The position numbers and the translations under genes are program-made. A DNA stretch of 64,000 bases from Melittangium boletus DSM 14713 (GTDB lineage: Bacteria; Myxococcota; Myxococcia; Myxococcales; Myxococcaceae). The notes beneath the pieces are model-generated. The model did no database searches. It saw nothing but the letters and a program-made list of their open reading frames with translations, and was not told the origin of the DNA. The stretch lies in NCBI RefSeq assembly GCF_002305855.1, contig NZ_CP022163.1:3906292-3970291 (forward strand), read 5' to 3'. This document shows, one piece after another, positions 1 through 8,810 of the stretch (positions within the stretch are counted from its first letter, which is position 1; each line of letters opens with the position of its first letter).

Positions 1-89
1 AGCACGATGACGTCCGTGCGTCCGGCATAGGCCTCCAAGGCGGACGCGAGCACCCTTCCCCCGTGGTGGCGATCTCGATAGCGGCGCAT
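1..89 (-). CDS. Phosphoribosyltransferase family protein, N-terminal fragment cut by the window edge
   Basis: Only the first 29 codons are inside the window. They read MRRYRDRHHGGRVLASALE and then a segment containing YAGRTDVIVL, the usual opening of the stand-alone phosphoribosyltransferase proteins (R-D-R, G-x-x-L-A, then a beta strand leading to the ALPRGG motif). The PRPP-binding loop would lie beyond base 1. The start is the ATG at 89-87; no clear Shine-Dalgarno is visible upstream. The substrate cannot be told. The call rests on N-terminal similarity from memory and could be wrong in detail. Confidence 0.6.
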   Translation of the reverse strand, partial: MRRYRDRHHGGRVLASALEAYAGRTDVIV

Positions 90-225
90 GAGGGAAAACT
101 AGGACCGCGCTCCCTCGATGAGAGGAACCAGGCAGCGCGACGTCGGCCGCATCGGGCGGAGAGGCGCGAGGGACGCCCAGCACACGCCTGGCCTCGAGAC
201 AGGAGGAGGAGGGGGAACGGCGGCG

Positions 226-519
226 CTACTTCACCGAGTCCGAGTCCCGGCACACGCACTCGCCACGGCCGAAGCCCGAGCAACCTCCCGACGTGTGGCC
301 CTCCCTCTGGCAATACGCCCGGCACTCACCGCCCTGCCTCGGACAGCCGTGACCCCGTCCCCCCATCGTCGTCACGTCGTCCCCCGTCGGCGCGGCCTCC
401 GCTTGCGACATCCGCACCTGCGACAGCTTCGGCGCATGCGCCTCCTCCGCTCCGCCGCAGACCGACAGGATGAACACCATGGGGGCGAGGGCCAGGGCCC
501 TCCACTGCGTCTTCTTCAT
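226..519 (-). CDS. Secreted defensin-like (CSalphabeta) peptide precursor
   Basis: A 97-residue precursor. Residues 1-29 are an export signal (MKKTQWR then a hydrophobic stretch); cleavage after AHA at 29 is possible, and Cys21 in LSVCGG is a weak lipobox alternative. A spacer of about 28 residues precedes a C-terminal domain with six cysteines at 59, 66, 70, 80, 88 and 90, i.e. C-x6-C-x3-C-x9-C-x7-C-x-C. The CxxxC, GGC and CVC elements are the cysteine-stabilised alpha-beta signature of insect and fungal defensins (expected pairing C1-C4, C2-C5, C3-C6). The ATG at 519 is preceded by AAGGAG at a good distance; longer in-frame extensions upstream lack this. Defensin-like peptides are known in a few myxobacteria (for example AdDLP of Anaeromyxobacter). 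An antimicrobial role is inferred; a secreted enzyme inhibitor or toxin is an alternative. Confidence 0.72.
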   Translation of the reverse strand: MKKTQWRALALAPMVFILSVCGGAEEAHAPKLSQVRMSQAEAAPTGDDVTTMGGRGHGCPRQGGECRAYCQREGHTSGGCSGFGRGECVCRDSDSVK

Positions 520-799
520 GAGCAGGCTCCTTCCCCATACGGGCAGTGGGGTCCCGGAAGGCTGGGGATGTCCGCCGCACCGGCCAAGCCGGACAAGCGC
601 GCCGGGCCCCCGTGCGCCTCGCGACGTGCAATCCCGGCACGTGGGGCAGGCGTCCACCACCTCACACGAGGCCCTCATCCTGGGCGCGCATTCCCATCCA
701 TTTCTATTCAGGCTTCCTTGTGGATGGGCATGGAACCCCTTATTTTCCCAGGAGATTTTCTCCAGCTCCCTCCTCGATTCGACGGTTTTTCCATTCACC

Positions 800-2098
800 A
801 TGTCCACCGAACGGCTGCTCGCGTTGCTCGCGAGCCGGGGTCAGGCGCAGGCCCAGGAGTTGGCGGAGGCCCTGGGGGTGTCACAGCCCACGGTCTCGCG
901 CCTCATCCAGGCGGCGGGCGATCGCATCTGCCGGATGGGGCGGACGCGCGCGACCCGCTACGCCCGCACGCGGGCCCTTCCCGGACTCGGGACGTCCCTT
1001 CCCGTCCACCGCATCGACGAAGCGGGGACGTGCACCCTCGCCGGGCACCTCCACCTGCTCTCCGCGGGGAGGCACTGGTACAGCGAGACCGACTCCTTGT
1101 TCGAGGGACTTCCCCCCTTCGCCTCGGACATGCGGCCGCAGGGGTATGTCGGCCGGATGTTCAGCGCGAAGTACCCGGAGCTGGCCCTGCCCGCGCGCAT
1201 CACGCACTGGAACGATGATGACTGCCTCATCGCCCTCGCGCGACGAGGCGAGGACTGCGTGGGCCATCTCATCCTGGGGGAAGAATCCCTCGACCGCTGG
1301 TTCCGCCGGGACACCGTGTCCGTGCACCCCTCGGACTACCCCGCGTGGGCGCTCCGCTCGGACACGGAGCAGGTGGGCTCGTCCGCGGGCGGTGAGCACC
1401 CCAAGTTCCTGACGTACTCCGAGGGGCGTCACGTCCTGGTCAAGTTCGCGAGCCACGACGCGGGCGAGGTGGCCCGCCGCTGGAGGGATCTGCTCGTGTG
1501 CGAGAGCCTCGCGCTCGACGTCATCCGGCGGGCTGGCCTCGACGCCGCCTCGGCCCGCTGGTTCGACGAGGGGAACTACCGCTTCCTGGAGGTCGAGCGC
1601 TTCGACCGCGTGGGCGCCCGAGGACGGCGCGGCATGCTGTCCCTGGATGCCCTGGACAACGAATACATCGGGGCGGCGGGCCGTGGCGCCCACTGGACGA
1701 GCCTCGCGCCCCGGCTCCTGGAGCGGCGCTTCATCCAGGCCGAGGATGCCCGGCGCCTGCGCTGGCTCGACGTCTTCGGTCAGCTCATCGCCAACTCGGA
1801 TCGCCATTTCGGCAACGTGAGCTTCCTCGAGACAGGGCCCCAGCGATTCCGGCTCGCGCCCGCCTACGACATGCTCCCGATGACGTTCGCGCCCTCCGTC
1901 ACGACGGTCGTGGAGCGACCCTTCGAGCCCTCGCCACCCACCGCGGCAACCCTCGACGTCTGGGCCGATGCCGCCCTCCACGCGAGCACGTTCTGGACGC
2001 GGGCCGCCGGAGAGGCGGCCCTCAGCGAGGACTTCCGAGCGCTCGCGCGGCGCTGCCGGGACAGCGTGGACGCCCTGCGCGAGCGGCTGGGAGGCTGA
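800..2098 (+). CDS. HipA-family kinase with fused N-terminal winged helix (YjjJ type)
   Basis: 432 residues. Residues 1-60 form a winged helix-turn-helix (LAEALGVSQPTVSRLIQAAG). The rest is a HipA-like Ser/Thr kinase. Visible motifs are HPKF and VLVKF near the ATP site, VERFDR, the catalytic NSDRHFGN and the metal-binding APAYDMLPM. All key residues look intact, so the kinase should be active. E. coli YjjJ has the same HTH-kinase fusion. HipA kinases phosphorylate aminoacyl-tRNA synthetases; the target here is unknown. The start at 800 (MSTERLL) was chosen because it begins the HTH; the frame is open further upstream but has no domain there. No separate hipB-like gene is adjacent, so the fused HTH may act as the DNA-binding antitoxin part. 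Confidence 0.85.
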   Translation: MSTERLLALLASRGQAQAQELAEALGVSQPTVSRLIQAAGDRICRMGRTRATRYARTRALPGLGTSLPVHRIDEAGTCTLAGHLHLLSAGRHWYSETDSLFEGLPPFASDMRPQGYVGRMFSAKYPELALPARITHWNDDDCLIALARRGEDCVGHLILGEESLDRWFRRDTVSVHPSDYPAWALRSDTEQVGSSAGGEHPKFLTYSEGRHVLVKFASHDAGEVARRWRDLLVCESLALDVIRRAGLDAASARWFDEGNYRFLEVERFDRVGARGRRGMLSLDALDNEYIGAAGRGAHWTSLAPRLLERRFIQAEDARRLRWLDVFGQLIANSDRHFGNVSFLETGPQRFRLAPAYDMLPMTFAPSVTTVVERPFEPSPPTAATLDVWADAALHASTFWTRAAGEAALSEDFRALARRCRDSVDALRERLGG

Positions 2099-2111
2099 GG
2101 CGGCGCGGCCC

Positions 2112-3266
2112 TCAGAACGCCTTGCGCGAGCCGATGAGGGCCACGCCCAGTCCCATGCAGGCCACGAGCGTGAAGGAGCCGCGCAGGCTCACCGCCTCCG
2201 CCATCAGGCCGATGAGCGGCGGGCCCAGGAGGAAGCCCAGGAAGCCGATGGTGGACACCGCCGCCAGGGCCACGCCCGCGGGAATCGTCTTGCTGCGGCC
2301 CGCCGCCCCATAGACGAGCGGCACCACGGACGACACCCCACAGCCCACCATCAGGAAGCCCAACAGCGCCGTGGGCAGGCGCGGCAGGAGCACCGCCGTC
2401 ATCAGCCCCACCGCGATGAGCCCACCGCTCACCTGGAACACCCGCTGGAGGCCCAGCCGCCGCGTGAGCCCGTCCGCCAGGAAGCGCCCCGTGGCCATGG
2501 CCCCCATGAACACCGCGTACCCCGAGCCCACCCAGTCCCGCTCCGCGTGCACCACCCGCTGGAAGTACACCCCGCTCCAGTCGAACATCGCCCCCTCGCA
2601 GATCATGCAGCAGAAGGCCATCACCCCCAGGCCCCACAGCGAGCGGTCCGGCAGCGAGAGCACCCGCACCGCCGGGTGCCGCCCGGGCTCGTCCGGGAGG
2701 ATGAAGCGCGCGCTCGCCGCGAGCGCCGCCAGCACGACGCCCAGCGTCCCCACGAAGTGCGGCAGCGGCGCCACGCGCCAGCCCATCATCGCCGAGCCCA
2801 CCGCCGCCGCGACGAAGCCCGCCAGGCTCCACAGGCCGTGGAAGGACGCCATCACCGAGCGTCCATACAGCGCCTCCACCCCCACCGCCTGCGTGTTCAC
2901 CGAGATGTTCACCAGGTTGCCCGCCATGCCGAACAGATACAGCACCCCCACGAGCGCGCCCAGGCTGCCCACCGCCCCGATGCCCACCAGCAGCCCCGCG
3001 TAGAGCACCAGCGCCCCGAGCACCACCTGGGCGCTCCCGCGGCGCGCCACCAGCCAGCCCGAGAAGGCGAGGCTCGTCATCGAGCCCGCGGGCAGCGCCA
3101 GCAGCGCCAGGCCCAGCGCCGCCTCGGTGAGCCCCAGCCGCTGCTGGATGCTCGGAATGCGCGACGCCCAGCTCGCGAAACACAACCCCTGCAGGAAGAA
3201 CAACGTCCCCACCGCCAGGCGGTGGACGTGACGGGGATGGCCAACGACCGTGTCCGGGTGAATCAT
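2112..3266 (-). CDS. Major facilitator superfamily transporter (YbjJ-like)
   Basis: About 384 residues with some 12 hydrophobic segments. The opening (LAVGTLFFLQGLCFASWASR then IPSIQQ) is typical of the YbjJ-type MFS subgroup of inner-membrane efflux carriers. The gene is convergent with the HipA-like gene, 13 bases apart. The start is the ATG at 3266; the open frame continues 33 codons upstream but that part is rich in Arg and His and unlike the family. The substrate is not predictable. Confidence 0.85.
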   Translation of the reverse strand: MIHPDTVVGHPRHVHRLAVGTLFFLQGLCFASWASRIPSIQQRLGLTEAALGLALLALPAGSMTSLAFSGWLVARRGSAQVVLGALVLYAGLLVGIGAVGSLGALVGVLYLFGMAGNLVNISVNTQAVGVEALYGRSVMASFHGLWSLAGFVAAAVGSAMMGWRVAPLPHFVGTLGVVLAALAASARFILPDEPGRHPAVRVLSLPDRSLWGLGVMAFCCMICEGAMFDWSGVYFQRVVHAERDWVGSGYAVFMGAMATGRFLADGLTRRLGLQRVFQVSGGLIAVGLMTAVLLPRLPTALLGFLMVGCGVSSVVPLVYGAAGRSKTIPAGVALAAVSTIGFLGFLLGPPLIGLMAEAVSLRGSFTLVACMGLGVALIGSRKAF

Positions 3267-3424
3267 CTCTGGGCCCCGCGTGTCATGGCGCGCCCCCGAA
3301 ATCAACCGCCCCGCGTGTTCAGCACGTGTCAGCGGATGGCGCCGCCTCCTCGCCCGCTCCGTCAATGTCAGACACCCCGCGTAGTGTGTGAGCCATCAAG
3401 GACACGAGCCCCAGGGGGTGCCAC

Positions 3425-3835
3425 ATGAGCTGGATTGTCTATTTGATGGGCGCGGCCGGCTTCGACTCGGTGCGCGACTTCCCCGAGGGCTGGGCCCCTC
3501 CGCCGCTCGGCCCCCGCGACGCCGTCATCCGCCAGCTGCGCGACGTGCTCCCCTCGCTCGTGTTCCCGAGCCCCACCGAGGGCAGCTACCACGGCGAGGG
3601 CTTCTCCATCACCTTCGACCTGGGCCCCTGGGAGGTGACGCCCCGTGTGCGGCTGCTCGTGCATGGCCCCTCGCGGGAGGCGCTCGACGTGCTCGGCCGC
3701 GTCGCCGAGGCGCTCGACGCGCGCGCGCTCGACACGGGCCTGGGGGACTTCATGCGCTTTCACAAGGACCCGGCCTCCGGCCGTCATGTCTGGCGGGACG
3801 CGCCCCCCTCGGAGTCCGGCTGGGCGCCGGCCTGA
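3425..3835 (+). CDS. Conserved-looking hypothetical protein
   Basis: 136 residues, soluble, no signal peptide and no domain I recognise. Codon use fits the genome (strong G/C third positions), and an AGGGGGTG sequence lies just upstream of the ATG, so it is probably a real gene. The protein has a central region that could form an alpha/beta fold (LVHGPSREALDVLGRVAEAL). It stands alone in front of the first CBS gene. No function is proposed. Confidence 0.7.
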   Translation: MSWIVYLMGAAGFDSVRDFPEGWAPPPLGPRDAVIRQLRDVLPSLVFPSPTEGSYHGEGFSITFDLGPWEVTPRVRLLVHGPSREALDVLGRVAEALDARALDTGLGDFMRFHKDPASGRHVWRDAPPSESGWAPA

Positions 3836-3945
3836 CGGGACTCCTGACCCCGGGTCCACTGGCTCGCTCCGCACGGGGCTCCCACGTTTGTCTGGAATGG
3901 ACAGAGGTGCCCGGCCCGCGCCGAGGCACCGTGGGAGGAGCCTCC

Positions 3946-4380
3946 ATGGTCCGGAAGATTCACGAAGTGATGACACGCGGCGTGGAAGTGGTGCAACCCA
4001 GTGACACCGTGCGCGCGGCCGCCGAGATGATGCGCGACCTGTCGGTGGGTCCGCTGCCCGTCTGCAATGGCGCGCGCGTGGTGGGCATGGTGACCGACCG
4101 GGACATCGTCGTGCGCGCGGTGGCGCAGGGATTGGACCCCTCCACCGCGCGCGTCGCGGACGTCATGAGCCCCGGCATCGAGTACTGCTTCGATGACGAG
4201 GAGACGGACGCGGTGCTGCGGCGCATGGAGGAGCGGCAGGTGCGCCGCTTCGTCGTGGTGGACCGCAACAAGAAGCTGGTGGGCATCGTGGCGCTGGGGG
4301 ACCTGTCCTCGAGCGAGGACCGCCAGCGCGTGGGCGAAACGCTCCAGGGCATCTCCGAGGGGCCCAGCACGCCCGTGTGA
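3946..4380 (+). CDS. CBS-domain pair protein (copy 1)
   Basis: 144 residues made of two CBS motifs: residues 1-65 (VMTRGVEVVQPSDTVRAAA to GMVTDRDIVVRAVA) and 70-130 (DVMSPG to GIVALGDLS). Stand-alone CBS pairs bind adenine nucleotides and act as energy or stress sensors, usually through partner proteins. GGGAGGAG precedes the ATG at 3946. It is followed 134 bases later by a paralogue and then by a protease that also carries CBS motifs. The target is unknown. Confidence 0.88.
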   Translation: MVRKIHEVMTRGVEVVQPSDTVRAAAEMMRDLSVGPLPVCNGARVVGMVTDRDIVVRAVAQGLDPSTARVADVMSPGIEYCFDDEETDAVLRRMEERQVRRFVVVDRNKKLVGIVALGDLSSSEDRQRVGETLQGISEGPSTPV

Positions 4381-4514
4381 GCCTCGGGGCGCGCGCATTC
4401 CCCGCGCCAGGGACACGTCCGCCCGGTGGCCCTCCGGGAGGGACTGCACGAGGCCCTTGCCCGCTCCGGGGGGGCTCCCCAGGGTTCTCCTGGGGAAGCC
4501 ACGAAGGAGCGACC

Positions 4515-4949
4515 ATGGCCCGGAAGATTTCCGAAGTGATGACGCGTGACGTGGAGACGCTGCGGCCCACGGACACGGTGCGAGATGCCTCCGAGTCGAT
4601 GCGCAGCCTCAACGTGGGGGTGCTGCCGGTGTGCGAGGGCGAGCGCGTGGTGGGGGTACTCACCGACCGCGACCTCATCGTGCGCGCCATCGCCCTGGGG
4701 ATGGAGCCCTCCATCACCCAGGTGAGCGACGTGATGACGTCCAACGTGCAGGTATGCTTCGAGGACGACGACGTGGGCAGCGTGCTCGAGCGCATGAAGA
4801 AGCAGCAGCTGCGCCGCTTCGTCGTGGTGGACCGGGACGAGGCGCTGGTGGGCATCGTGTCCATCGGGGATTTGTCCCAGGACTTCGACGAGGAGCGCGT
4901 GGGCGAGGCCCTGGAGGGCATCTCCGAGCCGGCGCCGCCCCGGGAGTAG
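4515..4949 (+). CDS. CBS-domain pair protein (copy 2, tandem paralogue)
   Basis: 144 residues, the same length as the gene just upstream and alignable along its whole length (shared RKI-EVMTR start, VLTDRDLIVRAIALG, LRRFVVVDRD, GISE near the end), so a tandem duplication. Two CBS motifs form one Bateman module. The ATG at 4515 has GAAGGAG upstream. The two copies have diverged at many surface positions, suggesting separate ligands or partners. Confidence 0.88.
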   Translation: MARKISEVMTRDVETLRPTDTVRDASESMRSLNVGVLPVCEGERVVGVLTDRDLIVRAIALGMEPSITQVSDVMTSNVQVCFEDDDVGSVLERMKKQQLRRFVVVDRDEALVGIVSIGDLSQDFDEERVGEALEGISEPAPPRE

Positions 4950-5062
4950 GGCCAGGGGGAGCGGCCGCCCGCCCGTCCTCCAGGCGGGCGAGGTAGGCCT
5001 TCCCGCCCGCCCGGATGATTTCGCGTTTGTCGAGTCTCACCTTGTGGGGAACGAGGTGACAC

Positions 5063-6223
5063 ATGCGCGGACACATCCAGGTCGGCTCCCTGAGGGGCAT
5101 TCCCATCCGGGTGCACTTCACCTTCCTGCTCATCCTCCCCTTTCTCGCCTGGAGTTTCAGCCAGGCGTTCCGCGCCGCGGCCATCGCCGCGAACGTGCCC
5201 CCCGAGCGCCTGTCCGGGCCGCCCATCCTGTGGGGGTTGGGCGTCGCCGTGGCGCTCTTCCTGTCCGTGCTCCTGCACGAGCTCGCCCACTCCGTCTATG
5301 CCCTGGCCAAGGGCGGCGCCGTGTCCGACATCAGCCTGATGATGATTGGCGGCGTGTCGCGCATCACCCGCATGCCGGACGGGGCGCGGCACGAGGCGCT
5401 CATGGCGCTCGCGGGTCCGGTGACGAGCCTGGTGCTGGGCGCGCTGTCGCTGGGCGTCCACTTGCTGCTCGCGGGCACGGACTCCTTCAACCTGAGCTTC
5501 GCCTTCTTCTACCTGGGCTCGCTCAACATCTTCCTCGGCGTCTTCAACCTGCTGCCCGCCTTCCCCATGGATGGAGGCCGCATCCTGCGCGCGCTGCTCA
5601 CCGGGAAGCTCGGGCGCGTGCGCGCCACGCGGGTGTCCGGCTGGGTGGGCCAGGGCTTCGCGCTGCTCTTCGGGCTCTACGCGCTGCTGTCCGGCAACTT
5701 CCTGCTGCTCTTCATCGCCTTCTTCGTCTTCATGGGCGCCGCGGCCGAGTCGCGCGACGTGCTCATGCAGTCCCGGCTGGGCGACGTGCCCGTGCGCGAG
5801 GTGATGAGCCGCAACACCGTCTCGGTGGACGCGAGCGCCACGCTGCGCGACGCCACGGAGCTGCTCTACACCGAGCGCCAGCGCGCCCTGCCCGTGGTGG
5901 AGGGGGGCCGCGTGGTGGGCCTGTTGATGCTCGAGTCCGTGCGCCAGGTGCCGGTGGATCGGCTCTCCAGCGTGCCCGTGCGCGAGCTCGCCCAGGAGGT
6001 GCCCGTGCTCACCCCGGACGCCACCGCGTGGGAAGCGCTCAAGGAGATGGGCCAGCGCCGCCTGACCCAGCTGCCCGTCACCGAGGGCGGCGTGCTCGTG
6101 GGCAGCCTCTCCCAGGAGGACCTGTTGCGCGCCCTGGAGCTGCGCGACCTGCGCGACTCGAAGGAGCCGCGCCAGCAGGGGCCCTGGGGCTTCGGCGGCC
6201 GCGAGAACCAGTCGCCCACCTGA
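5063..6223 (+). CDS. Site-2-type membrane zinc metalloprotease (M50) with C-terminal CBS domains
   Basis: 386 residues. N-terminal membrane part with HELAH (zinc-binding HExxH) at about 72-76 and the second zinc motif NLLPAFPMDGG at about 165-175; several transmembrane segments. From about residue 235 two CBS motifs follow (VREVMSRNTVSVDASATL, then PVRELAQEVPVLTPDATA). This is the rhomboid-unrelated S2P/Rip1-SpoIVFB architecture with a regulatory Bateman module, acting in intramembrane proteolysis of an unknown substrate. It lies downstream of two stand-alone CBS proteins. Confidence 0.9.
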   Translation: MRGHIQVGSLRGIPIRVHFTFLLILPFLAWSFSQAFRAAAIAANVPPERLSGPPILWGLGVAVALFLSVLLHELAHSVYALAKGGAVSDISLMMIGGVSRITRMPDGARHEALMALAGPVTSLVLGALSLGVHLLLAGTDSFNLSFAFFYLGSLNIFLGVFNLLPAFPMDGGRILRALLTGKLGRVRATRVSGWVGQGFALLFGLYALLSGNFLLLFIAFFVFMGAAAESRDVLMQSRLGDVPVREVMSRNTVSVDASATLRDATELLYTERQRALPVVEGGRVVGLLMLESVRQVPVDRLSSVPVRELAQEVPVLTPDATAWEALKEMGQRRLTQLPVTEGGVLVGSLSQEDLLRALELRDLRDSKEPRQQGPWGFGGRENQSPT

Positions 6224-6276
6224 GCCATGTCACTCCCTGGCGGTAGGGTGTCCGCCAACGACAGGGAGGGGTTCAC

Positions 6277-7383
6277 ATGATGAAGGGAACGGGGCGGACA
6301 CTCGCCCAGGCGGCACGGGGCTTCACCGCGCTGGGAGCGCTCCTCGCGGGGAGCGCCCCGGCGCTCGCGGCCGGACGGGCCTGCGGCGACCACCACATCC
6401 CGGTGGCGCTCGCGCCCGGCCTGCCCGCGGACCAGCACGTGTTCGCGCGCCTGTGTCTGCCCGAGGGCCCCACGCCGCCCGCCACGGTACAGGTGCTCGT
6501 GCACGGCATCACCTACGGCCACCTGCACTGGGACTTCCCGGACCCCACCGGCCACACCCAGCGCTACTCGTACGTGAGCGCGGCGCTCGACGCGGGCTTC
6601 GCCACCCTGGCCCTGGATCGCATCGGGAGCGGGAAGAGCTCCCACCCCCTGGGCGCCCTCGTCACCATCGAGACCAACGCCTACGTCGTCCACCAGGTGA
6701 TCCAGGCGCTGCGCGCGGGCACGGTGGCGGGCACCTCGGGCTCGCCCGGCTTCGAGAAGGTGGTGCTCGTGGGCCACTCCTATGGCTCCATGACCTCCTG
6801 GTACGCGGCGAGCGACTACCAGGACGTGGATGGCGTCATCCTCAGCGGCGTGAGCCACACCTTCCAGACCGCGGCGCCGCTGAGCGTCCTGCTGCCCCTG
6901 TGGCCCGCCGCGCTCGACCCGGCCTTCCTCGGCCAGGGCCACGACCTGACGTACCTGACCACCCGGCCCGGCACGCGCTACACCACCTTCTATGCCCCGA
7001 GCCCCGTCGACCCCGCCGTGCTCGCGCTCGACGAGCGGACCAAGGGCACGTTGACGCTCGCCGAGTTCGCCCCCTTCGCCCTCGTGCTCGCGCGCCCGCT
7101 GGACATCCGCGTCCCGGTGCTGCTCGTCAACGGCACCCAGGACGCGCTCTTCTGCGGCCCCACGCTCACGGGCACGGTCTGCGACAGCGCCCAGGCGCTG
7201 CTCGCCGCCGAGGCGCCCCGGCTCGGACCGAACGCGCCGTGCACGGAGGCGTGGGTGCTGCCCGGCGCGGGGCACATGCTCAACACGATTCCCGACGCGC
7301 CCCGGTGGTTCGCCGTGGCCCAGGAGTGGACGACCCGGCACATCGGCGCGGGCCCCGGCCCCGCGCCTGGCTGCGCGCCCTGA
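6277..7383 (+). CDS. Secreted alpha/beta-hydrolase
   Basis: 368 residues. Residues 1-32 are a signal peptide (positive start, ALGALLAGSAPALAAG). The mature part has the oxyanion region VLVHGITYG, the nucleophile elbow GHSYG, an acid candidate in NGTQDALF and the catalytic His in GAGHMLN, so a complete Ser-Asp-His triad. Two ATGs are adjacent (6277, 6280) behind an AGGGAGGGG sequence. Substrate unknown: lipase, esterase or cutinase-like activity are all possible. Confidence 0.82.
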   Translation: MMKGTGRTLAQAARGFTALGALLAGSAPALAAGRACGDHHIPVALAPGLPADQHVFARLCLPEGPTPPATVQVLVHGITYGHLHWDFPDPTGHTQRYSYVSAALDAGFATLALDRIGSGKSSHPLGALVTIETNAYVVHQVIQALRAGTVAGTSGSPGFEKVVLVGHSYGSMTSWYAASDYQDVDGVILSGVSHTFQTAAPLSVLLPLWPAALDPAFLGQGHDLTYLTTRPGTRYTTFYAPSPVDPAVLALDERTKGTLTLAEFAPFALVLARPLDIRVPVLLVNGTQDALFCGPTLTGTVCDSAQALLAAEAPRLGPNAPCTEAWVLPGAGHMLNTIPDAPRWFAVAQEWTTRHIGAGPGPAPGCAP

Positions 7384-7450
7384 ACGAGGAAAATTCACCC
7401 GCCGCGGGGGGTGCGCTTCCGAGGGGTTCCCGTTGTCCCGGGTGTCCAAG

Positions 7451-7501
7451 AAAGACAGACACGAAATCCGCCGTCCCGGCGTCTGTCTTTCGTCTGTCTT
7501 T
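7451..7501. promoter_or_regulatory. Repeat cluster upstream of the alcohol dehydrogenase gene
   Basis: AAAGACAGAC at 7451-7460 is the exact reverse complement of GTCTGTCTTT at 7481-7490, and the latter recurs as a direct repeat at 7492-7501. Left arm and second repeat can also pair over 14 bases with a 2-base bulge. The cluster lies 64 bases before the dehydrogenase ATG. It could be an operator for an unknown regulator or a terminator of the hydrolase gene; there is no clean U-tract. Confidence 0.45.
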
Positions 7502-7565
7502 GAGCGTAGAATCGAGACATCGGGTCACATCCCGTGGACCGATGACACGCCCTGGGGGAAACACC

Positions 7566-8675
7566 ATGCCCACGATGAAAGCCGCTGTGGTGCGAGCGAA
7601 GCACGGACCCTTCTCGCTGGAGGACGTGGAACTCGAGGAGCCGCGAGACAACGAGGTGCTGGTGCGCATCACGGGCGTGGGCCTGTGCCACACCGACCTG
7701 GCCGTGAGGGATCAGCACATGCCCGTGCCGCTGCCCGCGGTGCTCGGCCACGAGGGCGCGGGCATCGTCGAGAGGGTGGGCCGCCACGTCACCGGCTTCG
7801 TCCCAGGAGATCCCGTCGTCATGAGCTACGCGAGCTGCGGCACCTGCCCCAACTGCCAGCGGGGCCTCAATGCCTACTGCCCGGAAATCTTCCCCCGCAA
7901 CCTGAGCGGCGGCCGGCTCGATGGAAGCTCGCCCCACCGCGATGCCCGGGGGGAGCGCATCCACGGCTGCTTCTGCGCGCAGTCCTCCTTCGCCGAGTAC
8001 GCGCTCGCCCCGGAGGACAGCCTCGTGAAGCTGCCCCGGGACGTGCCCGTGCACCTCATGGGGCCCCTGGGCTGCTCGATGCAGACGGGCGCGGGCGCCA
8101 TCCTCAACGCGCTCCGGCCCGAGCCGGGCAGCTCGCTCGTCATCTTCGGCCTGGGCTCGGTGGGGCTCTCGGCCCTCATGGCCGCGCGGGTGGCGGGCTG
8201 CGCGCCCCTCATCGCGGTGGACCTGCTGGAGTCGCGGCTCGCGCTCGCCCGGGAGCTCGGCGCCACCCATTGTCTCTCCGCCCGCGAGGGGGACGTGGTG
8301 GAGCGGGTGCGCGCCCTCACCGGGGGCGAGGGCACGCAGTACTCGCTGGACTGCACGGGCGCGCCGGGCGTCGTGCGTCAGGCCGTGGAGTCGCTGCGGC
8401 TCACCGGTGTGTGCGGCATCATCGGGCTCATGCCCATGGGCACCGAGTTCACGCTCGACATGAACACCGTGCTCCATGGCCGCACGCTGCGCGGCATCGT
8501 CGAGGGGGACAGCGTCCCGCGGCGCTTCATCCCCCGGCTCGTCGAGCTGTGGCGCGAGGGGCGCTTCCCGCTCGAGCGGCTCATCCAGACCTGGCCGCTC
8601 TCCCGGATTGACGAGGCCGCGAGGGCGAGCGCGCGCGGGGAAGTGCTCAAGGCCGTGCTGATGCCCGGCGCGTAA
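7566..8675 (+). CDS. Zinc-dependent alcohol dehydrogenase (MDR family, aryl-alcohol type)
   Basis: 369 residues. Catalytic-zinc residues in GLCHTDL and GHEGAG, structural-zinc cysteines in CGTCPNCQRGLNAYC, Rossmann motif GLGSVGLSA with the acidic residue in AVDLLESR favouring NAD. The C-terminal layout (GIVEGDSVPRRFIPRLVEL) matches aryl/benzyl alcohol dehydrogenases of the XylB type. The ATG at 7566 follows GGGGGAAAC. It oxidises a primary alcohol to an aldehyde; the substrate is inferred only by family. Confidence 0.88.
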   Translation: MPTMKAAVVRAKHGPFSLEDVELEEPRDNEVLVRITGVGLCHTDLAVRDQHMPVPLPAVLGHEGAGIVERVGRHVTGFVPGDPVVMSYASCGTCPNCQRGLNAYCPEIFPRNLSGGRLDGSSPHRDARGERIHGCFCAQSSFAEYALAPEDSLVKLPRDVPVHLMGPLGCSMQTGAGAILNALRPEPGSSLVIFGLGSVGLSALMAARVAGCAPLIAVDLLESRLALARELGATHCLSAREGDVVERVRALTGGEGTQYSLDCTGAPGVVRQAVESLRLTGVCGIIGLMPMGTEFTLDMNTVLHGRTLRGIVEGDSVPRRFIPRLVELWREGRFPLERLIQTWPLSRIDEAARASARGEVLKAVLMPGA

Positions 8676-8810
8676 GCAGGACGTGTCCACTCCCCGGGCA
8701 TTGCAACACCCCGACATCACGGCGGAGGAGTGTGACGTGGCCCACGGCCCCCCCTCCCTCCAGGGCAGCACTCCCCGCGCCCACATCGGCTCCCTAGCTT
8801 GCAAGGCACG

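Noticed and set aside
881..1981. 366-codon minus-strand frame opposite the HipA-like gene
   Set aside because: Shadow of the HipA-like gene; the sense strand has all kinase motifs.
4714..5226. Minus-strand frame with KVRLDKREIIRAGGKAYLARLE across the CBS-protease spacer
   Set aside because: The peptide looks protein-like, but the frame is mostly antisense to the second CBS gene and the protease gene, and there is no ribosome site or known family.
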